Of a DNA stretch of 64,000 nt, positions 10,239-18,406 are shown in pieces. The DNA lies in contig CALUQN010000001.1 in NCBI GenBank assembly GCA_944322945.1, forward strand, positions 1-64,000, written 5' to 3'. Position 1 is the first letter of the stretch. Each line of letters starts with the position of its first letter. Below the pieces are notes generated by a model. It ran no database searches, was not told the origin of the DNA, and saw only the letters and a program-made list of their open reading frames with translations. Source of the stretch: Candidatus Gastranaerophilales bacterium (GTDB lineage Bacteria; Cyanobacteriota; Vampirovibrionia; Gastranaerophilales; Gastranaerophilaceae). Both the position numbers and the translations under genes were made by a program.

Positions 10239-10407
10239 TTACATATCCACTTTCTATAAATATATTACATCCCTGATTAATATTCTATCAGAATAATACT
10301 TAAAAGGGCAATATTTTTAGTTCTATTATTACAATTGTAAACATACATTTAACTTTTTATTTTTAGGTGGTATAATTATTATCAGACTAGTGAAATATGA
10401 GGTGATA
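10239..10407. promoter_or_regulatory. Divergent intergenic region between giant gene and kor operon
   Basis: Very AT-rich spacer. For the + strand a -10-like 'tataat' occurs in 'ggtggtataattatta' (10365-10380), about 30-40 bases before the ferredoxin start, with 'gaggtgata' as ribosome binding site. The minus-strand promoter must also lie here, but no single box stands out. Confidence 0.5.
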
Positions 10408-10620
10408 ATGAGTCATATTGTAATAGATGAGTCCAAATGCAAGGCTTGTTATTTATGTATAAGTGAATGCCCTAAAAAACTTATAAAGAAGAGCGAAAAA
10501 GTTAATAAACTGGGTGCGCGTGTTGTAGAATTTGACGATCCCGAGCATGTTTGCCTCGGGTGTGCAATGTGTGCAACAAGATGCCCGGATATGGCAATAA
10601 CAGAAGTTTACAAAGGCTAA
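10408..10620 (+). CDS. korD: 2[4Fe-4S] ferredoxin, delta subunit of 2-oxoacid:ferredoxin oxidoreductase
   Basis: A 70-residue ferredoxin with two complete cluster motifs, CKACYLCISECP near the N-terminus and CLGCAMCATRCP near the C-terminus, each C-x2-C-x2-C-x3-CP. I chose the ATG at 10408 because 'gaggtg' sits just upstream; a GTG at 10390 would add six residues and has no better site. The gene ends 10 bases before the alpha subunit and begins a four-gene operon, so it most likely passes electrons from the TPP centre of the beta subunit to external ferredoxin. Confidence 0.88.
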   Translation: MSHIVIDESKCKACYLCISECPKKLIKKSEKVNKLGARVVEFDDPEHVCLGCAMCATRCPDMAITEVYKG

Positions 10621-10630
10621 GGGAGAAACT

Positions 10631-11701
10631 ATGACGGAATGTCTTGCTGAAAATAAAAAAGTTTTGACAAAAGGTAATTATGCAATAGCGCAGGCAGCTA
10701 TTAACGCCGGATGCGAATGCTATTTTGGGTATCCGATTACCCCGCAGAGCGAAATCGGTGAATATATGAGCAAACACATGCAGGATTTAGGCAGAGGCTA
10801 TGTGTCAGCAGAAAGCGAACTTGCTGCAATAAATATGGTACTCGGAGCATGCTCAACAGGCGCAAAAGCCATGACCTCATCTTCATCTTGTGCGGTTGCT
10901 CTTATGCAGGAAGGGCTTTCTTATGCAACTTCCGATGAGCTGCCGGTGGTGCTGGTGAGTGTTATGCGCGGAGGCCCGGGGCTCGGAAATATTTACCCGT
11001 CTCAGGGTGATTACAATCAGGCAACAATAGGCGGAGGAGACGGCGATTACAAGCTTATCGTCCTGGCTCCCGCTTCTGTTCAGGAATGCGTTGATTTGAC
11101 TTACAAAGCTTTTTATCTTGCGCATAAATATAAAAACCCGACAGTGCTGCTTGCTGACGGACTTCTTGCACAGATGATGGAACCCGTTGAATTTGGTGAA
11201 TATCCTTATCCGGAAATTGACAATTCATCTTGGGCTTTGACCGGCGCAAAAGGAAGACCTTCAAGAAAAATCCGTTCTTACGGACCGACTGAAGAAGGTC
11301 AGTGTGTACACATCGAACATCTGTTCGAAAAATACAAAAAAATTGAAGAAAATGAAGTTTTGTACGAAGAATACATGACTGATGATGCGGATTTGATTAT
11401 TGTAAGCTTCGGCAGTATGTCCAGAGTCGTAAAATCAGCAGTAAAAGAATTACGCAAAAAAGGTATTAAAGCAGGAGCCTTACGCCCGATTACACTCTAT
11501 CCGTTCCCGACAAAACGCATTGCGGAACTTTCAAAAAACGCTAAAAAGTTCCTCGTGACGGAAATCAATATGGGACAGATGATAAGAGATGTCAAACTTG
11601 CCGTAAACGGCAGAGTTCCTGTTGAATTTTTAGGCAAACCGGTCGGAGCAATGCTTCACGTTGAAGATGTTATGAACGCGGCAGAAAGGTTAATGGTGTA
11701 A
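10631..11701 (+). CDS. korA: 2-oxoacid:ferredoxin oxidoreductase, alpha subunit
   Basis: A 356-residue protein of the KorA/VorB family. It has the alpha-subunit start 'GNYAIAQAAINAGCECYFGYPITPQSE' pattern (G-Y-P-I-T-P at about residues 36-41), AESELAAINMVLGA, and the Ser/Thr-rich MTSSSSCAVALMQEG. The C-terminal transketolase-like part has LRPITLYPFPTKR. The complex oxidatively decarboxylates a 2-oxoacid with CoA to acyl-CoA, reducing ferredoxin. Gene order delta-alpha-beta-gamma is typical of KOR/VOR. Whether it prefers 2-oxoglutarate or branched-chain 2-oxoacids cannot be settled here. Confidence 0.9.
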   Translation: MTECLAENKKVLTKGNYAIAQAAINAGCECYFGYPITPQSEIGEYMSKHMQDLGRGYVSAESELAAINMVLGACSTGAKAMTSSSSCAVALMQEGLSYATSDELPVVLVSVMRGGPGLGNIYPSQGDYNQATIGGGDGDYKLIVLAPASVQECVDLTYKAFYLAHKYKNPTVLLADGLLAQMMEPVEFGEYPYPEIDNSSWALTGAKGRPSRKIRSYGPTEEGQCVHIEHLFEKYKKIEENEVLYEEYMTDDADLIIVSFGSMSRVVKSAVKELRKKGIKAGALRPITLYPFPTKRIAELSKNAKKFLVTEINMGQMIRDVKLAVNGRVPVEFLGKPVGAMLHVEDVMNAAERLMV

Positions 11702-11703
11702 TT

Positions 11704-12456
11704 ATGGCTGTTCAAGTTTTTAAAATACCTGAATCTATTAAAAAAGATTGCAATTTTTCATTCTGCCCCGGATGTGATCACGGTGTTGCTATCAGGCTTG
11801 TGGCGGAAGTTCTCGATGAATTAGGCCTCCGTGAAAAAACTATCTCGGCAACTTCTATCGGCTGTTCAGTATGCCTGTATGATTTTTTGGAAATAGACTG
11901 TATAGAAGCGCCTCACGGTCGTGCACTTGCTGCAGCAACCGGAGTTAAACGGTCAAAACCTGACAAATTTGTATTTACATATCAGGGCGATGGCGATTTT
12001 GCGTCAATCGGTCTTGCTGAAAGTTTACACGCCGCATTGAGAGGCGAAAAACTAAGCGCAATTTGTATAAACAATACAACATACGGTATGACCGGCGGAC
12101 AGCTCGGCCCGACAACTCTTTTGGGTCAGAAAACCACAACTTCCGTTGACGGAAGAAATGTTGAGTACTACGGATATCCGATAAAAATTGCGGAACACGT
12201 TGCACTCTGCGACGGAACGGCATTTAGCGCAAGAGTTTCGCTGGATACTGTTGCAAATATCCGAAAAGCTAAACAAGCAATAAAAAAAGCTTTTCAGGTA
12301 CAGATGGACGGGCTTGGATTTGGTTTTGTAGAAATTCTCGCTACCTGCCCGACTAACTGGAAAATGACACCGGAACAGGCGCATGAAAGAGTACGAACAC
12401 AGATGATGGAAGTGTTTAAGCCTGGCGTATATAAAGATATTACACAAAACAACTAA
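11704..12456 (+). CDS. korB: 2-oxoacid:ferredoxin oxidoreductase, beta (TPP) subunit
   Basis: A 250-residue protein that binds thiamine diphosphate. FCPGCDHGVAIRL gives the N-terminal CxxC-H signature, and the TPP/Mg motif is GDGDFASIGLAES ending in INNTTYGMTGGQ. GRALAAATGVKR is also a family hallmark. The gene begins two bases after korA stops, so expression is coupled. This subunit carries out the decarboxylation step. Confidence 0.93.
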   Translation: MAVQVFKIPESIKKDCNFSFCPGCDHGVAIRLVAEVLDELGLREKTISATSIGCSVCLYDFLEIDCIEAPHGRALAAATGVKRSKPDKFVFTYQGDGDFASIGLAESLHAALRGEKLSAICINNTTYGMTGGQLGPTTLLGQKTTTSVDGRNVEYYGYPIKIAEHVALCDGTAFSARVSLDTVANIRKAKQAIKKAFQVQMDGLGFGFVEILATCPTNWKMTPEQAHERVRTQMMEVFKPGVYKDITQNN

Positions 12457-12472
12457 GGGAAATATTACAAAT

Positions 12473-13018
12473 ATGGAAAAGAATTTTATCATCGCAGGAT
12501 TTGGCGGACAGGGCGTATTGCTCGCGGGTGAAGTTTTAGCTAATGCTTTTATGTTAATGGGTAAATATGTAACGTGGTACCCCAGCTACGGCGCTGAAAT
12601 GAGAGGCGGAACCGTTAACTGTGAAGTAGTTATGAGTGATGAAGAAGTCAGCGCTGTGTGCAAAAAAGACACTGATTTTGTAATAGCACTAAACCAGTTA
12701 TCTTTTGACAAATTTTTGCCTAAGATAAAAAAAGGCGGCTGGATGATTGCAAATTCTACTCTTGTTAAAGAGATTAAAAGCAGAGCTGACATAAACTACC
12801 TTTTTGCCCCGATTTCAAAACTTGCAGACAATCTTGGCGACATAAGAATGGCAAACATTATGTCCTTGGGATTTTTATCAAAAGTCAGCGGGATTATATC
12901 AATTGAAGCATTGAGCCACGCTCTTGATAATGTTCTTCCTCCGCACAGAAAACATCTTTTGCCCAAAAACCTTGAGGCTCTGCAAATCGGCTACGGCTAT
13001 CAATTAATTCCGGCATAA
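12473..13018 (+). CDS. korC: 2-oxoacid:ferredoxin oxidoreductase, gamma subunit
   Basis: A 181-residue protein starting IIAGFGGQGVLLAGEVLA, the glycine-rich gamma-subunit signature, followed by WYPSYGAEMRGGT, which is diagnostic for KorC/VorC/PorG. It starts 16 bases after korB with 'aaggga' upstream and is the last gene of the kor operon. A repeat block follows directly, and I see no clear intrinsic terminator. Confidence 0.92.
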   Translation: MEKNFIIAGFGGQGVLLAGEVLANAFMLMGKYVTWYPSYGAEMRGGTVNCEVVMSDEEVSAVCKKDTDFVIALNQLSFDKFLPKIKKGGWMIANSTLVKEIKSRADINYLFAPISKLADNLGDIRMANIMSLGFLSKVSGIISIEALSHALDNVLPPHRKHLLPKNLEALQIGYGYQLIPA

Positions 13019-13051
13019 TGTTATAAAGACGTTAAGTCCGTTTCATTAATC

Positions 13052-13246
13052 TGTCACCCTGAATTTATTTGACTACTTTTTCCAAAATCTTTGATTTTGT
13101 GAAAAATGTCCGGTTTCCCGCAGGGGCTTAGCTTGTGGCGTGCTGGCAAGATTTCCCGCACGGCAAGATCCCGAACAGCTTGAAAATCTCGTTTTCAAAA
13201 AAAACGGATTTTCTACGCTTTCAGGATGACAGCAAACGTTACGTTT
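13052..13246 (+). repeat. 195 bp direct repeat, copy 1
   Basis: Starts 'tgtcaccctgaatttatttg' and ends 'acagcaaacgttacgttt'. It matches 13539-13733 almost base for base. Its core contains 'gtgctggcaagatttcccgc' and the imperfect palindrome around 'cccgcacggcaagatc'. A third, inverted and more diverged copy lies at about 180-311. Confidence 0.9.
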
Positions 13247-13345
13247 AATGTTAGGGAGCAGATGGTTAGTGAGTAGTCTTAGCGCTTACGCGCAGGTGTT
13301 ACTGTAGGTCAGGCACTGCCTGACAGCATTACTGGTGCAAATATC

Positions 13346-13552
13346 ATGTTTGCTGTTCATTTCTTTCTCTTTTATTGCGAGTAAAAGAGCAAACGAAACG
13401 TTTGCATCACTATGTAAGAAAAAATAGCAATAAATTAAAGAAAACTGCAAAACTTGAAACAGAACCAAAGAAAGAGAAAAACGCGTCCTAATGAAACGAG
13501 TTATCAGAAACTACGTTTCTGAAACTTCCTTTTTTTATTGTCACCCTGAATT
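13346..13552 (-). repeat. Right arm of ~207 bp inverted repeat
   Basis: Reverse complement of 477-686. On the + strand it runs from 'atgtttgctgttcatttc' to 'tgtcaccctgaatt', overlapping the start of direct-repeat copy 2 by about 14 bases. Confidence 0.9.
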
Positions 13553-13733
13553 TATTTGACTACTTTTTCCAAAATCTTTGATTTTGTGAAAAATGTCCGG
13601 TTTCCCGCAGGGTCTTAGCTTGTGCCGTGCTGGCAAGATTTCCCGCACGGCAAGATCCTGAACAGCTTGAAAATCTCGTTTTTCAAAAAAAACGGATTTC
13701 TACGCTTTCATGATGACAGCAATCGTTACGTTT
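13539..13733 (+). repeat. 195 bp direct repeat, copy 2
   Basis: Second copy of the repeat at 13052-13246, with only a handful of substitutions (for example 'ggtcttagcttgtgccgtg' against 'gggcttagcttgtggcgtg'). Confidence 0.9.
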
Positions 13734-13736
13734 GCT

Positions 13737-14501
13737 TTAGCACATTTTTTCGTAAACATTATCTATGTATGTTTCTTCAAATCCGTTTTTTGCAAGCAGT
13801 TCAACAGCTTTAGCTCCATCTTTATCATATTTGCCCAGCACGACAACGGAATCTTTTTGTAAAGTTTTTCCCAGTTTGTATGCCAGCAGCTCCTGCTCAT
13901 ATTCATCAAGATACATCCACATATTTCTTGTCATAACAACAGAGCGTCTGCCTTCTATTTCGTCAACCTTTGTCAACACATTACCGACAGTAAAATTAAC
14001 GTGTTTTTGAGTGTTTTCATTGAATCGAACAACATCACCCACATTGCGGATTTTTTTATAATCCAAAAATCTGCCGTCCATAAACAGGTTTTTAAATTTT
14101 AATCTAAAAATATCAACAACCGTATAAGGTTCAGGCAGCAGCGGGATTTGACCGGTTTTTGCATCATTAACAAGATATTGGTTCAGATCAAAAGCTTCTA
14201 TCGGGAAAAACCTTTGTGCATTTTTGCTCCCAAGCTTGCTGATAAGACTCATCACAAGCGTAAACGGTTCCGTGCCGTCAGAGCATGCTGCGTTATATAT
14301 ATTAACCCTGTCATTACCGGCAAAGTGCCTGTGAAGATATTTTGCAAAACTGCGCCACTGTAAATCTCCCCTGAAAAAATACGTAAAATTCGGGCGCTGA
14401 CCGACGCCGTTCAGACGAAAATTTGAGGTAAATGACGGTGTTTTTTGCGGAAGCTGCGCATTTTGAGCATAAGCAGCCCTCGGGGATAATGTAATATTCA
14501 T
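13737..14501 (-). CDS. CheR-like SAM-dependent methyltransferase
   Basis: A 254-residue protein. FTYFFRGDLQW resembles the CheR 'TxFFRd' lead-in; IYNAACSDGTEPFTLVMSL corresponds to the CheR SAM-binding 'a.cstGeEpySlAm' motif; IEAFDLNQYLVNDAKTG corresponds to the 'a.Di...L..A..G' segment. It lacks the N-terminal CheR helical domain. The first 35 residues are disordered, with TPSFTSNFRLNG. No chemotaxis genes are nearby, so the methyl acceptor is unknown. It lies 55 bases downstream of the R3H ATPase on the same strand. Confidence 0.72.
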   Translation of the reverse strand: MNITLSPRAAYAQNAQLPQKTPSFTSNFRLNGVGQRPNFTYFFRGDLQWRSFAKYLHRHFAGNDRVNIYNAACSDGTEPFTLVMSLISKLGSKNAQRFFPIEAFDLNQYLVNDAKTGQIPLLPEPYTVVDIFRLKFKNLFMDGRFLDYKKIRNVGDVVRFNENTQKHVNFTVGNVLTKVDEIEGRRSVVMTRNMWMYLDEYEQELLAYKLGKTLQKDSVVVLGKYDKDGAKAVELLAKNGFEETYIDNVYEKMC

Positions 14502-14556
14502 ATCCGCATTAAACCGCCGGAAAAAATTTTTTTGCCTTCATATATTAAAATTATTA

Positions 14557-16197
14557 TTATTTTTGAAAATCTTTGCCGCCGACAATCCTGAGATGACGTT
14601 CTTCACCTTCACCGACGGATTTGCTTTCAAGATTATGCTGCTCGACAAGTTCATGCTGAAGTTTTCTGATGTGCTGGTTTTGCGGCTGGAGTTCCACTTG
14701 CGCCGCCCCTGCAAGAATTTTGTTAATAGCAGCCTTTGCCTCATCCAGTGCGCGTTCCGCATCATCATAGTATCCGCACAAAGTTTCTGAAGATTCCGCT
14801 ATATCCAAAGCTTCTTTCAAAACTTTTTGTATCTGCGCCATAGAATTTGTCTTGATAAAGAAAATCTGTAATCTGTAATCGTTTGCGGTGCTCAAAATTT
14901 TGGCGCCGCCTTTTGCAAAGTTTTTATGCGCAAGCACTATATCAGCATCGTCAATGTTTCTGGTAATTTCCGCGTTCAAATCCAGCCGCTCGATTACTTT
15001 TTCTACAATGCTTCTTGAAACAGCATAAAGATATATTTTCTTGAATTTTTTGACGTTATCAACGTATTTCTGGCGTGAAAAGCTGAATTTCAAGCTGTCC
15101 GAAGGACTAATCTTCTGTTCAAGCTCGTTAATCTTTTCCACAATCGGGTGCTGCTCCTGAATAGCCGGTTCCGGCGGCTGTACAGGTGCAGAATCTGTGT
15201 TACCGGCAGAGTTATCATAAGTCTTGTCAACTTTTCTTATCTCAGGTCTGATTGGCCAGCCGCGGAGAATATAATCAACAGCTTCCGCCGTATCTTTATA
15301 CACCGCAAGCGTATTTCTGTCCAAAATTTCTATTACAATATCAAAAGTTGGCTGTTTTTCTCGTTCCAGCACTGTTTTTTGAGAAGCCCTGCGCTTTGCT
15401 TCATCATCACCGAGGGTGACGGACTGAATACCTCCAACCAAATCCGACAGAGTAGGGTTCTTGATTAAACTTTCCAGACTGTTGCCGTGTGCGGTTGCAA
15501 TCAGCATAACCCCTCTTTCCGCAATGGTTCTAGCCGCCTGCGCTTCCGCCTCCGTTCCTATTTCATCAACCACAATTACTTCCGGGGTGTGGTTTTCTAC
15601 TGCCTCTATCATTATGTCTTTTTGAAATTCCGGCTGTCTCACTTGCATTCTTCTTGCATGTCCGATTGCAGGGTGCGGAGTATCACCGTCGCCGGCGATT
15701 TCATTTGACGTATCGACGACTACAACACGTTTTCCCAGCTCATCTGCAACAAGTCTTGATATTTCCCTCAATTTCGTTGTCTTTCCAACCCCCGGACGCC
15801 CCAAAAACAGTATGCTCTTATTCTGCATACAAAAATCTTTTATACAGGCAATTGTACCGGTTACAACCCTGCCGATACGACATGTAAGCCCGACAATTTT
15901 CCCTTGCCGGTTCCTTATTGCACTAATTCGGTGGAGAGTTCCGGGAATACCGGAACGGTTGTCCGATGTGAATTCCTGAATATTATTAGTTATGTAATCA
16001 ATATCATCATAAGTAACTGCGTCACAATCAAAATATTCTATCTTGCCGGAGGCGTGACGTATCTCCGGAAGACGCCCTATATCAAGTACTATCTCGATTA
16101 CATCTTCCATTTTTTCGTACGTAACCTGCCTCCTGATTTTGTCGGGTAAAATGTCTATCAGTTTGTCCAGGTCATTTTGAAATTGTAAGTTACTCAT
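14557..16197 (-). CDS. AAA ATPase with C-terminal R3H domain (Ycf45/SpoIIIAA-like)
   Basis: A 546-residue protein. The ATPase domain has Walker A GRPGVGKTTKLRE, a TSNEIAGDGDTPHPAIGHAR segment and Walker B VIVVDEIG followed by AQAARTIAERGV. Residues from about 500 onward, QNQHIRKLQHELVEQ then LESKSVGEGEERHLRIV, form an R3H single-strand nucleic-acid-binding motif. This architecture matches the Ycf45 proteins of cyanobacteria and plastids and is a lineage clue. It is cytoplasmic with no membrane span. The start has 'aaaggc' about 10 bases upstream. The cellular role of the family is not firmly known. Confidence 0.85.
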   Translation of the reverse strand: MSNLQFQNDLDKLIDILPDKIRRQVTYEKMEDVIEIVLDIGRLPEIRHASGKIEYFDCDAVTYDDIDYITNNIQEFTSDNRSGIPGTLHRISAIRNRQGKIVGLTCRIGRVVTGTIACIKDFCMQNKSILFLGRPGVGKTTKLREISRLVADELGKRVVVVDTSNEIAGDGDTPHPAIGHARRMQVRQPEFQKDIMIEAVENHTPEVIVVDEIGTEAEAQAARTIAERGVMLIATAHGNSLESLIKNPTLSDLVGGIQSVTLGDDEAKRRASQKTVLEREKQPTFDIVIEILDRNTLAVYKDTAEAVDYILRGWPIRPEIRKVDKTYDNSAGNTDSAPVQPPEPAIQEQHPIVEKINELEQKISPSDSLKFSFSRQKYVDNVKKFKKIYLYAVSRSIVEKVIERLDLNAEITRNIDDADIVLAHKNFAKGGAKILSTANDYRLQIFFIKTNSMAQIQKVLKEALDIAESSETLCGYYDDAERALDEAKAAINKILAGAAQVELQPQNQHIRKLQHELVEQHNLESKSVGEGEERHLRIVGGKDFQK

Positions 16198-16498
16198 TTA
16201 TCTTTTTGCCTTTCATTTTGCTAGCTGTATGACAAAATAAATTTTTGGCTTGTTTATTATTTAGTTTTCAATGTTTTATCTCTCCTATTATTATTATAAC
16301 ATTTTTTGAAAAATTTTGCCATGTTTTTCTGCTATATTTGTAGTAATTTTACAAAAATTTACATTTCGCGCTTGTTTAGATTTGTAAACAAATGTAACAA
16401 AGCACGCTGAAATCCTAAAGTTTTTAAGAAAAAAAGCCGTAATACCATGTGTACACCCAGGAAATGTTACTAAGATTTGAAAGGAAATTCGGACAAAA
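16198..16498. promoter_or_regulatory. Divergent AT-rich intergenic region with inverted repeat
   Basis: No gene seen. A perfect 7-base inverted repeat TTGTTTA-N6-TAAACAA at 16372-16391 lies between divergent genes and could be an operator. The 16499 gene has 'gaaaggaaa' as a ribosome binding site about 10 bases before its ATG. Confidence 0.4.
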
Positions 16499-18256
16499 AT
16501 GGGATTAGCGGCATCACAGGCTAGATTACTAACCATAACAACGAGAAAGGCTGATTGCGAATATCAATCAATGAGATTGTCGCACCAGAAAATCGCGTTG
16601 TCACGTGATATGACCACCCTTTCAAACGAATATCAAAACTCTTTGACCAAGACAAAACTGGTTTATGATTTTTACGGAACAGGAGATACATCAACACCGT
16701 TGTCCTACAGCTTGATGATGTCACCGTCCATTTTGAATAACAATGTACCGATAATGCTTACAAACGCAGAAGGCAGAGTTGTACTGGATGCAAAATATGC
16801 AGCAGCAGCGAGAGCCGCCGGCATACCGCAAGAAGGTATTGACGGCTATCCGTCAGAAGCTATACGTAACGCATTCTTGCTTGCTTTGGGCGATCAGGGC
16901 ATTATCTCAAAAACATTGGCAGAAAGCTTAACCAATATTACTTATGATCCGATAACAGGCTGCGGCTCAACACCGGGTGAAAGAATTATCACAGAGCAAG
17001 GCAACTTTGACGCATTAAAAGACCGATTAATTGAAAACAGTACAGATGCAATTACATTGGGCGCTAATTTTGATGATGTTAAACAAATGGCTCAACAGGC
17101 AGGCGGCGACAACACCTCTAACGATTGCGGAGGCCTTGACGGTACAGGGTTGACAGTTATACCTGAAGGCGGCACTGTTAATATTAACCCGAGCACGGAT
17201 AACGGTGATCACGACTTTACAATTGCAGACTTTTTGAATAACGAAGTTATTTGGTACGGTACCTGCGATAACGGTAAAGACAAAGGTAGCGGTGACGATG
17301 CAGCAGCTACAATTGTTGACAGATTGGTAAATCAATTGATTCCATGGTTGAACGAACAATTGACATCTGTATTGGATATCGGTTCTGATACTGAAGAAGC
17401 GGTAAAACAGGCTAACGCGTTGGAATACGCAGTAACAGAAACTCTTGCATACTACCAGAACCTTGTTTATAATACAAATTCAAATCACGGCTGGAATTAC
17501 ACAGACGGTAACCGTTTTGAAGACCAACACAAGCACTGGAGCAATAGTGTCAAGGGTGTCAGCAATATCATTAATTCAGACTCAGAATTAGGTTTCATAT
17601 ATTCAGCCCAAAAAACCGGTTGGGGCTGGGGCGTAATTAAGAGAGACAGCGCACTGACCGCAATCAACATCAGTAACATTGTTGATGTATATTTGACCAA
17701 ATTTGCAGAAAGTTTAGACAACTTAGACAGTGATTACAACGTAGCATTCGGTGCATACAGTAAAAACTCTTCTAACCTGGTAACAGATGATGGAGAATAT
17801 CTCTACACCTTCAGAGTAGGTTCAGAATATTCATCAGCAAACCTTGCAGCATCACAATTCTATGATGCATTATTCAACCAGTTATGCGAACGCGGCTGGG
17901 TCGAAAGCGGTGTTGACAAAAACGGCGAATCGCTTGTTCATGATACCGAATATATTCAAGAAATGCTGGCTAACGGTATGATGTATATGACAACGATGGA
18001 TGACGACGGATATTATTATCAAGGCAACTACAGCACAAATTCTTACGTAAAAGAAATTCCGGACGAAGACGCTATCGCTCTTGCCGAAGCTAAATATCAA
18101 ACAGAAAAACAGAAAATCAATTCTAAAGAAGAAACAATTGATATGAAGATGAAAAACCTTGATACAGAAATTTCATCACTCACAACAGAATACGATACTG
18201 TTAAATCAGTAATCTCCAAAAACATAGAAAAATCGTTTAAGCGATACGAAGCATAA
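16499..18256 (+). CDS. Hypothetical protein with helical ends (MGLAASQARLL type)
   Basis: A 585-residue protein that I do not recognise as a named family. The first ~60 residues (MGLAASQARLLTITTRKAD, then MRLSHQKIALSRDM) and the last ~50 (LDTEISSLTTEYDTVKSVIS) look like long amphipathic helices. The ~450 residues between are rich in Asn, Asp, Gly and Thr, with GDNTSNDCGGLDGTG and NPSTDNGDHDFT. This layout, helical ends around a variable middle and no Sec signal peptide, is that of axial proteins exported by flagellar or type III systems. From memory, such MGLAASQ starts recur in gut Melainabacteria proteins. A single FliI-type ATPase lies at 45667. The secretion link is inference. Confidence 0.85.
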   Translation: MGLAASQARLLTITTRKADCEYQSMRLSHQKIALSRDMTTLSNEYQNSLTKTKLVYDFYGTGDTSTPLSYSLMMSPSILNNNVPIMLTNAEGRVVLDAKYAAAARAAGIPQEGIDGYPSEAIRNAFLLALGDQGIISKTLAESLTNITYDPITGCGSTPGERIITEQGNFDALKDRLIENSTDAITLGANFDDVKQMAQQAGGDNTSNDCGGLDGTGLTVIPEGGTVNINPSTDNGDHDFTIADFLNNEVIWYGTCDNGKDKGSGDDAAATIVDRLVNQLIPWLNEQLTSVLDIGSDTEEAVKQANALEYAVTETLAYYQNLVYNTNSNHGWNYTDGNRFEDQHKHWSNSVKGVSNIINSDSELGFIYSAQKTGWGWGVIKRDSALTAINISNIVDVYLTKFAESLDNLDSDYNVAFGAYSKNSSNLVTDDGEYLYTFRVGSEYSSANLAASQFYDALFNQLCERGWVESGVDKNGESLVHDTEYIQEMLANGMMYMTTMDDDGYYYQGNYSTNSYVKEIPDEDAIALAEAKYQTEKQKINSKEETIDMKMKNLDTEISSLTTEYDTVKSVISKNIEKSFKRYEA

Positions 18257-18406
18257 AAAGGTTTAAAATAATTGACCGCCGGATTGAGTAATTTTTATTC
18301 AATCCGGCGAATTTTTAATGAGACAAATTTGGTGGGCACGCTTTCGCTTTGCCCGCCCTATAACTAGTTTATTGTCGGATTAGTAAATCCGAGAATTCAC
18401 TGAACC
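18257..18406. repeat. Terminator-like hairpin and dispersed repeat
   Basis: 'gccggattgagtaatttttattcaatccggc' (18281-18307) is a strong hairpin just after the upstream gene. It is followed by the repeat 'ggtgggcacgctttcgctttg...ctataact' (18330-18366), related to 945-985 and 23165-23205, and by 'attgtcggattagtaaatcc', which recurs inverted near 430-450. Confidence 0.6.

Larger units (their letters stand above)
13019..13736. repeat. Gene-free block of dispersed repeats
   Basis: No gene seen in about 700 bases. It holds two direct repeats of 195 bases (13052-13246 and 13539-13733), a palindromic 'gtcaggcactgcctgac' segment (13309-13325), and the right arm of the long inverted repeat (13346-13552). 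The second direct repeat ends three bases before the stop codon of the minus-strand CheR-like gene. Confidence 0.85.

Noticed and set aside
16499-18256. 16499 protein as flagellin or hook protein
   Set aside because: The helical ends resemble axial proteins, but I cannot match specific flagellin or hook motifs, so it was left as hypothetical.
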